64,000 bases of DNA, taken from an uncultured Eubacteriales bacterium (GTDB lineage Bacteria > Bacillota > Clostridia > Oscillospirales > CAG-272). Shown here piece after piece: positions 51,829 through 60,191 of the stretch. The stretch is taken from positions 69,390 to 133,389 of the forward strand of contig CAKRZE010000005.1 in assembly GCA_934432725.1 (NCBI GenBank). Direction: 5' to 3'. Position numbers and translations under genes: made by a program. How positions within the stretch are numbered: the first letter of the stretch is position 1; every line of letters starts with the position of its first letter. The notes below the pieces were generated by a model. The model did not search any database and was not told the origin of the DNA. It saw only the letters and a list, made by a program, of their open reading frames with translations.

Positions 51829-53103
51829 TCATTCCCCGGTCTTTTCACGCTGAATAAAGCGCTTCCACGGAGCAATGAGACACAGAAGGCAGATTGCGGC
51901 AGCGGCGGTGATCACAAGCCATACGGTGACAGTGATCCCCCACCCGTGGGTTTCCGAGATGCTCCCGAAGCCGTAGCTTGAAATGGCAGAGCCGAGGTAT
52001 ATGGTGGAATTGAATATGCCGGAAACGGTTGCCGTGCAGTGATACCGGCTGAAGCGGGTCGGAAGGATCGTACTGAACATGTAATTGAACGAGGTCATGA
52101 GCAGCGAGATCAGGGCAAGGCAGATTACGCTGAGGTAGATCGGGATTTTGTCCATTTGCAGAACGGCAAGGATGGGAAGCGCGGTAAGCGCCATGAAGAA
52201 AAATGCGGTTGCGGCTTCGTTCTTGCGGAACACGCGGTGGTACATAAAATCACTCAGGTAGGTGCCGCACAGACTTGCGGTGGGGAGAAGAATTGCCAGA
52301 AGCGTGGAGAAGGATGCCCTGACGTGATAGGTGTCCTGCACTAAGGTGGGAACCCATGTCAGCACTCCGTCCTTCAGCATGCCGTGGCATAATACGGGAA
52401 ACAGCATGAAAACGGTTCCGGAGGAAACAAGGAGCGGAAAGAGGACATGCTTTTTCCGGGGTGTCGGCTGTTCCCCGCCGGAGGACTGCTCAGGCTGATC
52501 CTGCGGCAGCTCTTCCATGCTTTTGCGCGCGGTGTGGACGGAAAAGGAGAAAAAGGTAAAGACCGCAAGCAGGACGAGGGCTGCAATGTAAAACGGCGCG
52601 GTCCATGGGAGTCTGGCGGTTATAACCACGCTGAGGTATGCAAGAATCGTGCCGAGCGGAACGGTCGGAGCCATGCCGAGAATGGAGCGGTCGCGGTACT
52701 CCTCTGCAAAAATATTTGAGAAAATAAACAGGATCGGGGACCACATCATGGACTGAAAAAAGCCGTTCAGGCTCCAGACCGTCATCATGACGGGATAGCT
52801 TTTCACCAGCGCCATGATCAGATTGGCGGCAGCCGAGCCGAACAGTCCGGTTTTGATCATCGTGAACGGAGAAAGTCTGTCTGCAAGAATTCCGTTGATC
52901 AGGTGCCCCGTGCCGTAACAGATGAAATAGCAGGTTCCGATCAGCCCGGCTTGGGCGGCGGTCATGATTCCCTGCTCCAGCAGGGTGGCAATGGATGCCT
53001 GAAAGGTGTTTCTTCCGATGTAGGCGGAGGTGTAGACAAGCCAGCATGCCAGAAACAGCAGTCGGCAGCAGCGTGGATCCCGCAGGATTTTCTGTGTTTT
53101 CAT
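51829..53103 (-). CDS. MFS transporter, organophosphate:phosphate antiporter-like
   Basis: A 424-residue carrier with twelve predicted helices. The N-terminal YIGRNTFQASIATLLEQGIM, GLIGTCYFICYGTGHLINGI and LNGFFQSMMWSP resemble the GlpT/UhpT (OPA) branch of MFS, which exchanges sugar phosphates or glycerol-3-phosphate for phosphate. A charged cytosolic loop (about residues 185-220, MEELPQDQPEQSSGGEQP) separates the halves. The substrate is unproven. AAAGGA precedes this ATG by 10 nt; two in-frame ATGs upstream are less well placed. Promoter at 53154-53182. Confidence 0.8.
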   Translation of the reverse strand: MKTQKILRDPRCCRLLFLACWLVYTSAYIGRNTFQASIATLLEQGIMTAAQAGLIGTCYFICYGTGHLINGILADRLSPFTMIKTGLFGSAAANLIMALVKSYPVMMTVWSLNGFFQSMMWSPILFIFSNIFAEEYRDRSILGMAPTVPLGTILAYLSVVITARLPWTAPFYIAALVLLAVFTFFSFSVHTARKSMEELPQDQPEQSSGGEQPTPRKKHVLFPLLVSSGTVFMLFPVLCHGMLKDGVLTWVPTLVQDTYHVRASFSTLLAILLPTASLCGTYLSDFMYHRVFRKNEAATAFFFMALTALPILAVLQMDKIPIYLSVICLALISLLMTSFNYMFSTILPTRFSRYHCTATVSGIFNSTIYLGSAISSYGFGSISETHGWGITVTVWLVITAAAAICLLCLIAPWKRFIQREKTGE

Positions 53104-53153
53104 GTGAAGCAGTTCCTTTGTCATATGTCGGTAGTCCGAATGGGACAAAACCC

Positions 53154-53182
53154 AGTATATCATGCGTACAGGTCAAAATCAA
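53154..53182 (-). promoter_or_regulatory. MFS gene promoter
   Basis: Minus strand TTGATT (53182-53177) and TATACT (53159-53154) with a 17-bp spacer. The rest of 53104-53411 is AT-rich and holds no gene. Confidence 0.6.
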
Positions 53183-53411
53183 CGGAAATATCGCACGATT
53201 TTCCGGCATTTTTAAAAATATGTGCTATAAAAACAACGGTTCAATGTGAAAAAAGCATAAATATAACATTTTCGGGACGCCGTCCCGGCTTTTAAGCGCG
53301 GCAAAAGACACAGAGAAAGAACGGAGCAGAAACAGTTTCGGGCAAACCGCAGTCATTTGTAATTCGCTGCTTTTGCCGTCGCACGGCAGCGATCCGAAGG
53401 GGGAAAAGAAG

Positions 53412-53909
53412 ATGGGAGAATATCTGGTTCATCCGCTTGCACCGGTCTATACGGAAAGCTCCGGGGTTTTGATTCTCGGTACGTTTCCGTCACCGCAGTC
53501 CCGTCGGAGCGGCTTTTATTACGGACATCCGCAGAATCGGTTCTGGCGCGTGCTGGCTGCGGTTTTTTCCTGTGATGTGCCCTGCGGAAATGAGGAAAAG
53601 CTGGCTTTTCTGAAGGACCATCGGATTGCACTTTGGGATGTGCTGTCTTCCTGCGAGATTACAGGAGCCTCCGACACCTCTATCCGGAACCCTGTTCCGA
53701 ACGATCTGAAGCCCCTGCTTGGGAAAACACGGATCAAGGCTGTGTTTTTGACCGGGAAGCGTGCCGCGGCGCTTTATGAACGATTTCAGGGCAAAAGCTG
53801 TGCGCTTCCCCATTTTTGCCTTCCGTCGCCTTCTCCGGCAAATTGTGCGGTACATATGGAGCAGCTTGTTGCCGCATACCGTGCGATCCTTCCGTATTTG
53901 TCTGACTGA
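53412..53909 (+). CDS. DNA-deoxyinosine glycosylase (UDG superfamily)
   Basis: A 165-residue DNA glycosylase of the type annotated as deoxyinosine glycosylase, excising hypoxanthine and possibly uracil. It has GVLILGTFPSPQSRRSGFYY, YGHPQNRFWRVLAAVF (the HPQNxFW motif) and, near the end, FCLPSPSPANCAVHMEQLVA, corresponding to the UDG DNA-intercalation motif. AAGGGGGAAAAG precedes this ATG; the 13-codon longer form is unlikely. Single gene. Confidence 0.85.
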   Translation: MGEYLVHPLAPVYTESSGVLILGTFPSPQSRRSGFYYGHPQNRFWRVLAAVFSCDVPCGNEEKLAFLKDHRIALWDVLSSCEITGASDTSIRNPVPNDLKPLLGKTRIKAVFLTGKRAAALYERFQGKSCALPHFCLPSPSPANCAVHMEQLVAAYRAILPYLSD

Positions 53910-53965
53910 GGGACCCATTTTCTCCCGGATTCCGGGCGCCGGAGCGGAAAAAATAGGGCGGAGTA

Positions 53966-53994
53966 TTGCTTTTTCGCGGGCGGCATGCTATAAT
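53966..53994 (+). promoter_or_regulatory. Promoter of the surface-protein pair
   Basis: TTGCTT at 53966-53971 and TATAAT at 53989-53994, 17-bp spacer. Confidence 0.7.
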
Positions 53995-54025
53995 AACAAG
54001 GGAATTTGCTGAAAAAGAAGGGAGT

Positions 54026-55456
54026 ATGGCGCATATGCGGTTTGCATTGTCGTGGGAGCAGCGGAAAAAGCTTGCCCGCAGACTGACGGTTCTGGCTGCC
54101 GTTCTGATCGGGATTGCCGCTGTTTTGTGGTATGCCTGCTTCCTTTCTCCCGGATTTCACCGGAACAGGAAAGGAACCTTTTACAGGGCTGCGGTTTTTG
54201 CGGGGCGTTCCTCCGGGATTGTCCGGGTCGGGGATGAACTGTATGCTCTGGATGATGACGGCTATGTCCGCTCCGGGTGGCTGGAGATAGACGGACAGCG
54301 GTATTTCGCGGAAAAGAACGGACGGCTTGTTTCCGGTATCTGTACAATTGACGGCGATAAATACTGCTTTGAGGCGGAGAGCTGCCGGATGCTGCGCGCG
54401 GCGTTTTACACAGTGGTGTCGGAAGAGGTTTCTTATGAAACGTATTATTTTGCGGAGGATGGGCGAGCCGTAACCGGCTGGTACGAGCTTGACGGAAGGC
54501 GATATCTGTTTTCCGGGCAGGGAGTCATGCGCAGGGGACTGTGCAGGCAGGACGGTGCGCTGTACGGCTTCGGAGAGGACGGAGTGATGCAGACCGGGCT
54601 TACTGTGCTCGGAAAGGACACCTATCTGTTCGGCAACGATGGGAAAGCGCTTGGCGGCAGGATTTCGTATGACGGAGGAATCTATCTGTTCGGCGATGAT
54701 TTTAAAATGACAAAGGGATTTTTGGAGTCCGGGCAGGGCAGACTGCTGTTCGGCGACGACGGACGTCTGGGAAACGGCTTTACTGTTTTTGACGGAGCTA
54801 CCTATTATACGGACGCTTCCGGACTTGTCAGGACCGGATTTATGCGGATCGACGGCAAGGATTATCTGTTTGACCCGGAGACCGGTGCAATGCAGGTCGG
54901 ATGGGTGACATTTGATGAGGGAAAACGGTATTACCGGGACGGGGCGGCGCTTTACGGCTGGAACGCCGTAGACGATGACGTTTATTATTTTGATTCCTCC
55001 GGCTTTGTGCTGACCGGTGTGCAGGAGATCGGCGGAAATCGGTATTTTCTCGGAGAAAACGGCGTGTTTGCCCGGGAGTGGTATACGGATGGGGAAAAGC
55101 GGTACTACCGGGATTCCTTCGGATTTCCGCTGACCGGCTTGCAGAGGATTCACGGCTATCTTTATATGTTTGATGCCGCAGGTGTCATGCAGACCGGGTG
55201 GATCGAGGCGGACGACGGCTTTTCCTACTGCTTTGCAGACGACGGAACCGCATACAGCGGCTTTAAACGGCTTGAATCCGGAAGATATTATTTTGACCCC
55301 GCAACCTGCCGCGTTTATACCGGGTGGCAGAAGGTAGATGGCTTTACATACTATTTTGACGGCAAAAACGGTGCTCTGACCGGCGAACACGTCATTGACG
55401 GGAAAACCTATACCTTTGCCGAAAACGGAATTCTCGCATCAGAGATCGGCATGTGA
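54026..55456 (+). CDS. Membrane-anchored protein with cell-wall-binding repeats
   Basis: A 476-residue protein with a short basic N-terminus, one membrane helix (about residues 19-40, LTVLAAVLIGIAAVLWYACF) and then about 18 repeats of roughly 20 residues with the glucan/choline-binding repeat pattern (GWLEIDGQRYFAEKNGRLVS, GWYELDGRRYLFSGQGVMRR). Such repeats bind polysaccharide or teichoic acid. No catalytic domain is present, so the repeat array itself is the functional part. GAAGGGAG precedes the ATG. The stop is 18 bp before the RCC1-type gene, so they form an operon. Confidence 0.85.
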   Translation: MAHMRFALSWEQRKKLARRLTVLAAVLIGIAAVLWYACFLSPGFHRNRKGTFYRAAVFAGRSSGIVRVGDELYALDDDGYVRSGWLEIDGQRYFAEKNGRLVSGICTIDGDKYCFEAESCRMLRAAFYTVVSEEVSYETYYFAEDGRAVTGWYELDGRRYLFSGQGVMRRGLCRQDGALYGFGEDGVMQTGLTVLGKDTYLFGNDGKALGGRISYDGGIYLFGDDFKMTKGFLESGQGRLLFGDDGRLGNGFTVFDGATYYTDASGLVRTGFMRIDGKDYLFDPETGAMQVGWVTFDEGKRYYRDGAALYGWNAVDDDVYYFDSSGFVLTGVQEIGGNRYFLGENGVFAREWYTDGEKRYYRDSFGFPLTGLQRIHGYLYMFDAAGVMQTGWIEADDGFSYCFADDGTAYSGFKRLESGRYYFDPATCRVYTGWQKVDGFTYYFDGKNGALTGEHVIDGKTYTFAENGILASEIGM

Positions 55457-55474
55457 TTTTTAACGGAAAAGCAG

Positions 55475-57529
55475 GTGAATGATTTGACGTTCGGCAGATT
55501 CAGAAAGGTTACGACGATAGACAGCTCTCTTTTGTGCGACAGCTGCCCGATGCAGCTGACCAAAGGGACGATCATTCAGGATCGGACGAGAAAACTGCGG
55601 CTTTTGAACCTGATTCTTGTAAACAGCGGGAATGTAACCATTGACGAGATTGAGCTGAAGCTGATTGCCTTTGATTCGTACGGCAATGTGCTTCACTGGG
55701 ATGACGGGAAGGCGTACCGGATGTGCGTGATGTCAGAGATTCACTGCAAACCGGATGAAACCTGCGGGGGTGAGGATGTTGTTGTTCTCCCCTCCGAGGA
55801 ATGCGCGGACTGCTGTGTGTTTGTCACCCGGGTGGTGACGGCAGGCAATGTTGAGATGCGGTTTGCAGAGTCGGATTATCGGATGAAAAATACCGGGAGG
55901 AAGACTCCGCCCTCCGAGCCGTCGCCCGAAAAAAGCCGGAAGCTGCACCGGATTATGGTTCGTGTGCTTGCGGCATCCTGCGGCGTGTATGCCGTGCTTC
56001 TGATCGGCGGGCTGATATACCGCAATGTGGTTGCACCTGCCAAGGATGAAAGCTATATTACGCAGTGCATGGAAAAGGGAGACTACAACGCTGCTCTTTA
56101 CCGGATCGGGAAAACGGGCGACAAGGAGAGACTGGAGGATGTGATCCTTCAGGCTGTCGATTACTGTCTTGCCGAAGGCAATTATAAAAGTGCGCTGAGC
56201 TATGCCGCAAAGTCGGAAAATCCCGGGCTGGTGGATGCGACGCTTGAAAAGGTGACCGACCTTTTGATCGGCGGCGGGGACTATGATACGGCGCTGAAGT
56301 TTGCCGTGACGCACAGAAATCAGGAGCTTCAGAATTCCATATACCGCAGGGCGGTTGACGATTATATTGAAAAACGGGACTTTAAATCCGCATTGGTGTA
56401 TGTGTCGCTGAGCGGACAGGATGCGCTGAAGGATCAGGTATATGCGGCGGCGGTTACATACTATAAGAATGAGAAGAAGTATGGGCTTGCTTTGGATTAT
56501 GCGCTGAAGACCGGCGATCAGAAGCGGATTCTGACCGTTTACGATGATGCGATTCTGCAATATTGTGCAGAGGAGAATTACAACAGCGCGGCATATTATA
56601 TTGCTAAGTGCAACCTTCCTGCGGATGCGACCGTGACTGCGGAAAAAAAGAAGGAGATCTATGCGGCTGCGGACCGCAGCTTCATCCGCGCCAATACCGA
56701 GGTGTTCTATCCGGCTATGACGCTGCTTGAGAAGCAGAAGCTGTTTGCGGCGCCGCTTGCAATCTGGCAGCGCGCTTACGGCGTGACGCGGAGCGGGACG
56801 CTTGTTTCCAACGACGGAAGCTTTTCCTGGAGCGGAGTTGTATCGGTGCAGTGCAGCGCGCAGCATATGGCTGTGCTTCTGGCGGACGGCACGGTTGCAG
56901 CGCAGGGCTCAAATGCGGACGGTCAATGTGATACCGGCAGCTGGACCGGCATTGTCGGGATCGCAGTCGGTCAGGGACATACGGTCGGTCTGAAGGAGGA
57001 CGGAACCGTGGTCGCCGTGGGCAAGAACGATTACCGCCAGTGCGAGGTGAGCGGTTGGACGGACATTGTTCAGGTTGCATGCGGAGCATATTTTACGCTT
57101 GGTCTGCGCTCTGACGGAACGGTGGTTGCATGCGGACAGAACCTTGCGGGGCAGTGTAATGTGTCCGGCTGGAGAGAGATTACGCAGATTTCCTGCGGAG
57201 AAACGCATGCGCTCGGCTTGCGCTCTGACGGAACGGTCGTCGCATCGGGCGTTCAGCGCTCTGAGAAATGCAATGTTTCGGATTGGAAAAATGTCGCGGC
57301 GGTTTCAGCCGGCTCGGCGCATTCGGTCGCTTTGACGGCGGACGGAAAGGTTTTGATGGCAGGCGGCTCGGACGGGAGCTGCGGCAATGTCTCCGGGTGG
57401 TCCAATATTGTGGCGGTGGAGGCGGGGGACAGCAATGTTCTCGGGGTTGACCGCTACGGAAATGTATTTTGTGTCGGTAACGGAAAGGTTCCGGTGCAGG
57501 CGCTTCAGGACCTTGTCGGTGCATATTGA
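55475..57529 (+). CDS. Membrane protein with helical repeats and RCC1-like propeller
   Basis: A 684-residue protein. Residues 1-140 are a beta-rich domain (LLNLILVNSGNVTIDEIELK) with Cys pairs (LLCDSCP, ECADCC). A helix at about 162-184 crosses the membrane. Residues 195-420 are helical repeats of about 35 residues (GDYNAALYRIGKTGDKERLE, RDFKSALVYVSLSGQDALKD). Residues 450-680 are RCC1-type repeats of about 43-50 residues (HTVGLKEDGTVVAVGKNDYR, ALGLRSDGTVVASG). GTG at 55475 and TTG at 55484 are both possible starts; AGGTGA sits 5 nt before the TTG. Function unknown; with the upstream gene it may form a surface complex. Confidence 0.78.
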   Translation: MNDLTFGRFRKVTTIDSSLLCDSCPMQLTKGTIIQDRTRKLRLLNLILVNSGNVTIDEIELKLIAFDSYGNVLHWDDGKAYRMCVMSEIHCKPDETCGGEDVVVLPSEECADCCVFVTRVVTAGNVEMRFAESDYRMKNTGRKTPPSEPSPEKSRKLHRIMVRVLAASCGVYAVLLIGGLIYRNVVAPAKDESYITQCMEKGDYNAALYRIGKTGDKERLEDVILQAVDYCLAEGNYKSALSYAAKSENPGLVDATLEKVTDLLIGGGDYDTALKFAVTHRNQELQNSIYRRAVDDYIEKRDFKSALVYVSLSGQDALKDQVYAAAVTYYKNEKKYGLALDYALKTGDQKRILTVYDDAILQYCAEENYNSAAYYIAKCNLPADATVTAEKKKEIYAAADRSFIRANTEVFYPAMTLLEKQKLFAAPLAIWQRAYGVTRSGTLVSNDGSFSWSGVVSVQCSAQHMAVLLADGTVAAQGSNADGQCDTGSWTGIVGIAVGQGHTVGLKEDGTVVAVGKNDYRQCEVSGWTDIVQVACGAYFTLGLRSDGTVVACGQNLAGQCNVSGWREITQISCGETHALGLRSDGTVVASGVQRSEKCNVSDWKNVAAVSAGSAHSVALTADGKVLMAGGSDGSCGNVSGWSNIVAVEAGDSNVLGVDRYGNVFCVGNGKVPVQALQDLVGAY

Positions 57530-57895
57530 CGCGCGGTGCGCCGAAAGTCCGGCTCCGGTCCTCCTCGGGCATAAGAGAGCCTCTTGTCCGCGGTAATTTG
57601 CAGCTATGGCAGCGGGAAACAGCGCACATGCAGGGGGAAAGTGTCCGCCGGGCAGGGGATGCCCGCGGCTTGGTGCTGCATACCGGATACCGGAGTGAGT
57701 TATGTCAATGCCTCTTGCCCGAGGTCTGATGCCGTATAAGAGATGGGAGCGGTTTGTGTCAATGCCTCCCCCTGCCTGCGGCGCTTGCGAATGCGGCGGG
57801 GGCGGTGCATATTGCGCGGAAAGTCCTGTTTGGCGGGGCGCGTGCAGCGCCCCCGGTAAGGCAGGTATGAATAAATGGATAAAAAGAATATTTCG
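57530..57895. other. Intergenic before asd
   Basis: No gene. The word TGTCAATGCCTC occurs twice (about 57704 and 57758), and a GGGGCGC-GTGCA-GCGCCCC hairpin lies at about 57835-57853. No consensus promoter was recognised, although asd must have one. Confidence 0.4.
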
Positions 57896-57936
57896 TGGAA
57901 GGAAGCCCTGCCTGCTGCAGGGCAGCGGTGTTTGTG
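57896..57936 (+). promoter_or_regulatory. SD-hairpin leader element (asd copy)
   Basis: GGAAGGAA, then a perfect 7-bp hairpin GCCCTGC-CTGCT-GCAGGGC (57905-57923), then AGCGGTGTTTGTG and ATG. The stem sequence is wholly different from the coaW stem, but the layout is the same. Confidence 0.6.
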
Positions 57937-59031
57937 ATGTATCAGCTTGAAAAGAAGCTTCGTGTCGGCGTGATCGGTGCAACCGGGATGGTGGGGCAGA
58001 GATTTCTGACCCTTTTGGAGGATCATCCGTATTTTACGGTGACTGCACTTGCGGCAAGTCCGCGTTCCGCCGGGAAAACCTATGCGGAGGCGGTCGGGGA
58101 CCGCTGGAAGCTCCGGACTCCCATGCCGGAGTATGCAGCAAAGATGATTGTTCTGGATGCCTCGGATGTGGAGCGGGTTTCGGCGCTCACGGATTTTGTG
58201 TTTTGCGCGGTTGATATGAAAAAGGATGATATCCGGGCGTTGGAGTACGCTTATGCGAAGGCAGAGACGCCGGTTGTTTCCAACAATTCGGCTAACCGCA
58301 TGTTTGCGGACGTTCCGATGGTTATCCCGGAGGTGAATCCGGAGCATCTTTCCGTGATTGAAACGCAGCGCAAGCGTTTGGGAACCAAGCGCGGCTTTGT
58401 CGCGGTGAAGCCGAATTGTTCCATTCAGAGCTATGTGCCGCTTTTGACGCCGCTTCTTGACTTTGAACCGACGCGGGTGGTTGCAACGACCTATCAGGCA
58501 ATCTCGGGCGCGGGGAAAACCTTCCGGGAGTGGCCTGAGATGATCGACAATGTGAATCCGTACATCGGCGGTGAAGAAGAGAAGAGCGAACAGGAGCCGA
58601 TGAAGATCTGGGGTACGGTCCGGAACGGAGTGATTGAAAACGCGTCTCGTCCCTTGATTACCACACAGTGCATCCGTGTTCCGGTGACGGACGGACATAT
58701 GGCTGCGGTCTTTGTGGACTTTGCAAAAAAGCCGTCCAAAGAGGAGATTCTGGAGCGCTGGAAGAATTACCGCGGAATCGCGCAGGAGCTGGAGCTTCCG
58801 AGTGCGCCGAAGCAGTTTATTACGTACTTTGAAGAGGATAACCGTCCGCAGACCGCGCTGGACCGCATGACGGAGCGCGGAATGGGAATCTGTGCCGGTC
58901 GGCTTCGCGCGGATACAATGTTCGATTATAAGTTTGTCGGACTTTCGCATAACACGCTGCGCGGTGCTGCCGGCGGGGCGGTGCTGATTGCGGAGCTGCT
59001 CGCCGCAAAGGGCTATCTTTCAGCGAAATAA
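57937..59031 (+). CDS. asd: Aspartate-semialdehyde dehydrogenase
   Basis: A 364-residue Asd converting aspartyl-phosphate to aspartate semialdehyde for lysine/diaminopimelate, threonine and methionine. It shows the NADP loop LRVGVIGATGMVGQRFLTLL, SNNSANRMFADVPMVIPEVN, the catalytic Cys in VKPNCSIQSYVPL, and FKFVGLSHNTLRGAAGG-type ending. The sequence is of the archaeal/fungal-like Asd branch that also occurs in Firmicutes. The ATG at 57937 was chosen; the SD-like GGAAGGAA is 33 nt upstream and separated by a hairpin. Confidence 0.93.
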   Translation: MYQLEKKLRVGVIGATGMVGQRFLTLLEDHPYFTVTALAASPRSAGKTYAEAVGDRWKLRTPMPEYAAKMIVLDASDVERVSALTDFVFCAVDMKKDDIRALEYAYAKAETPVVSNNSANRMFADVPMVIPEVNPEHLSVIETQRKRLGTKRGFVAVKPNCSIQSYVPLLTPLLDFEPTRVVATTYQAISGAGKTFREWPEMIDNVNPYIGGEEEKSEQEPMKIWGTVRNGVIENASRPLITTQCIRVPVTDGHMAAVFVDFAKKPSKEEILERWKNYRGIAQELELPSAPKQFITYFEEDNRPQTALDRMTERGMGICAGRLRADTMFDYKFVGLSHNTLRGAAGGAVLIAELLAAKGYLSAK

Positions 59032-59072
59032 TCACAGACATTGATGATTATGCCGAACAATCGGGCAGATAC

Positions 59073-59101
59073 TTGACTTTTTTCATGAAATGTGCTATAA
59101 T
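59073..59101 (+). promoter_or_regulatory. hpf promoter
   Basis: TTGACT at 59073-59078 and TATAAT at 59096-59101, 17-bp spacer; short leader of about 30 nt. Confidence 0.85.
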
Positions 59102-59134
59102 ATAGCTACCGAAACAGAAAAGGTGGTAGGTAGT

Positions 59135-59674
59135 ATGAAAATGAGTTTGACTGGCAGACAACTGATACTGACGGATGATCTGAAGGAGCTGTTTGATAAA
59201 AAGCTCTCAAAGTTTGACCGCTTTTTCGGTGAAAACGCGACAGCAAACATTGTTTTGAGCCGGAAGCACGGAATGCGCTGTCTGGAGCTTACGATTTCTG
59301 ACGGGACAATGCTGTACCGGGCGGAAGAGGAAAGTGAAACCTTCCGGAGTGCGTTGGATGAAGCCATGAACTCCATTGAGAGACAGATCCGGAAAAACAA
59401 GACGAAGCTTGCCAAGCGCCTGCGGGAAGGTGCTTTTGATGCGGAGACGGAGATTCTCGGCGATGAAATGCCGCAGAATGACGATGTAATTGTCAAAGTC
59501 AAGAAGTTTCCGCCAAAGCCTATGTCTCCGGAAGAGGCGGTCTTACAGATGAACCTTTTGGAGCATCAGTTTTTCCTGTTTGTCAACGCGGAAACCGGCA
59601 TGATAAGCGCCGTATACCGCAGACGGGACGGAGGATACGGTCTGATCGTTCCGGACGATGCATCTGCCGATTAA
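59135..59674 (+). CDS. hpf: Ribosome hibernation promoting factor, long form
   Basis: A 179-residue long HPF that dimerises 70S ribosomes into inactive 100S particles in stationary phase. Residues 1-100 form the ribosome-binding S30AE domain (MSLTGRQLILTDDLKELFDK, then KLSKFDRFF, SERQIRKNK-like basic end). Residues 120-179 form the C-terminal dimerisation domain (VVKVKKFPPKPMSPEEAVLQ in part, MNLLEHQFFLFVNAETGMIS, VYRRRDGGYGLIVP). AAAGGTGG precedes the ATG. Confidence 0.95.
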   Translation: MKMSLTGRQLILTDDLKELFDKKLSKFDRFFGENATANIVLSRKHGMRCLELTISDGTMLYRAEEESETFRSALDEAMNSIERQIRKNKTKLAKRLREGAFDAETEILGDEMPQNDDVIVKVKKFPPKPMSPEEAVLQMNLLEHQFFLFVNAETGMISAVYRRRDGGYGLIVPDDASAD

Positions 59675-59759
59675 GTGCGGCGGGGGGCGGTTCGCCGGTT
59701 CTTGGGCGGGCTGAAAACAGATAAGCCTCTGGGTTGGGGCGGTGTCTGAAATTCAATTT

Positions 59760-59798
59760 GGGGCTGTTAAAAACATCGGATTTTTAACAGCCCCTTAT
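59760..59798 (+). terminator. Terminator after hpf
   Basis: A perfect 14-bp stem GGGGCTGTTAAAAA/TTTTTAACAGCCCC (59760-59773 and 59781-59794) followed by TTAT. Confidence 0.8.
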
Positions 59799-60051
59799 GC
59801 ATGCCCGCCGGATTCCGGTATGTCCGGTGCAGTGTGAGCGTTTCAGTTTGTTTTATACTGTCGGAGGCAAAGCGGCGGCGTCAGACGGTCGGACCCAATG
59901 CCTGCGGGGCGGCGGGAAACGCAGAAGAGGACTTTTACGCTGCCGCTTTTTTAGGTTTTTTCCGGGAGCCTCCGGAATGCGGCTCTGGGGAGTGCCTGCG
60001 AAAAGCCTCAGCCAATGAAAGTCATGTTTTTCTACAGAACGGAATAAAATG
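59799..60051. other. Intergenic, nothing seen
   Basis: No gene or RNA element recognised between the hpf terminator and the next promoter. Confidence 0.4.
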
Positions 60052-60080
60052 TTGACAAACTGGTATTTTTGACTTATAAT
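60052..60080 (+). promoter_or_regulatory. Promoter of the acyltransferase gene
   Basis: TTGACA at 60052-60057 and TATAAT at 60075-60080, 17-bp spacer; leader about 105 nt. Confidence 0.85.
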
Positions 60081-60191
60081 AAAAATAGCCTCCGTGTCGA
60101 ATTATGCTTTTTTGTATATGTTTGACGTTCTGTTGCTTATTTTCGGATCGAAACGGATGGAGTATTCTGAAGGAAAAGAGTGTGGTGCAGT

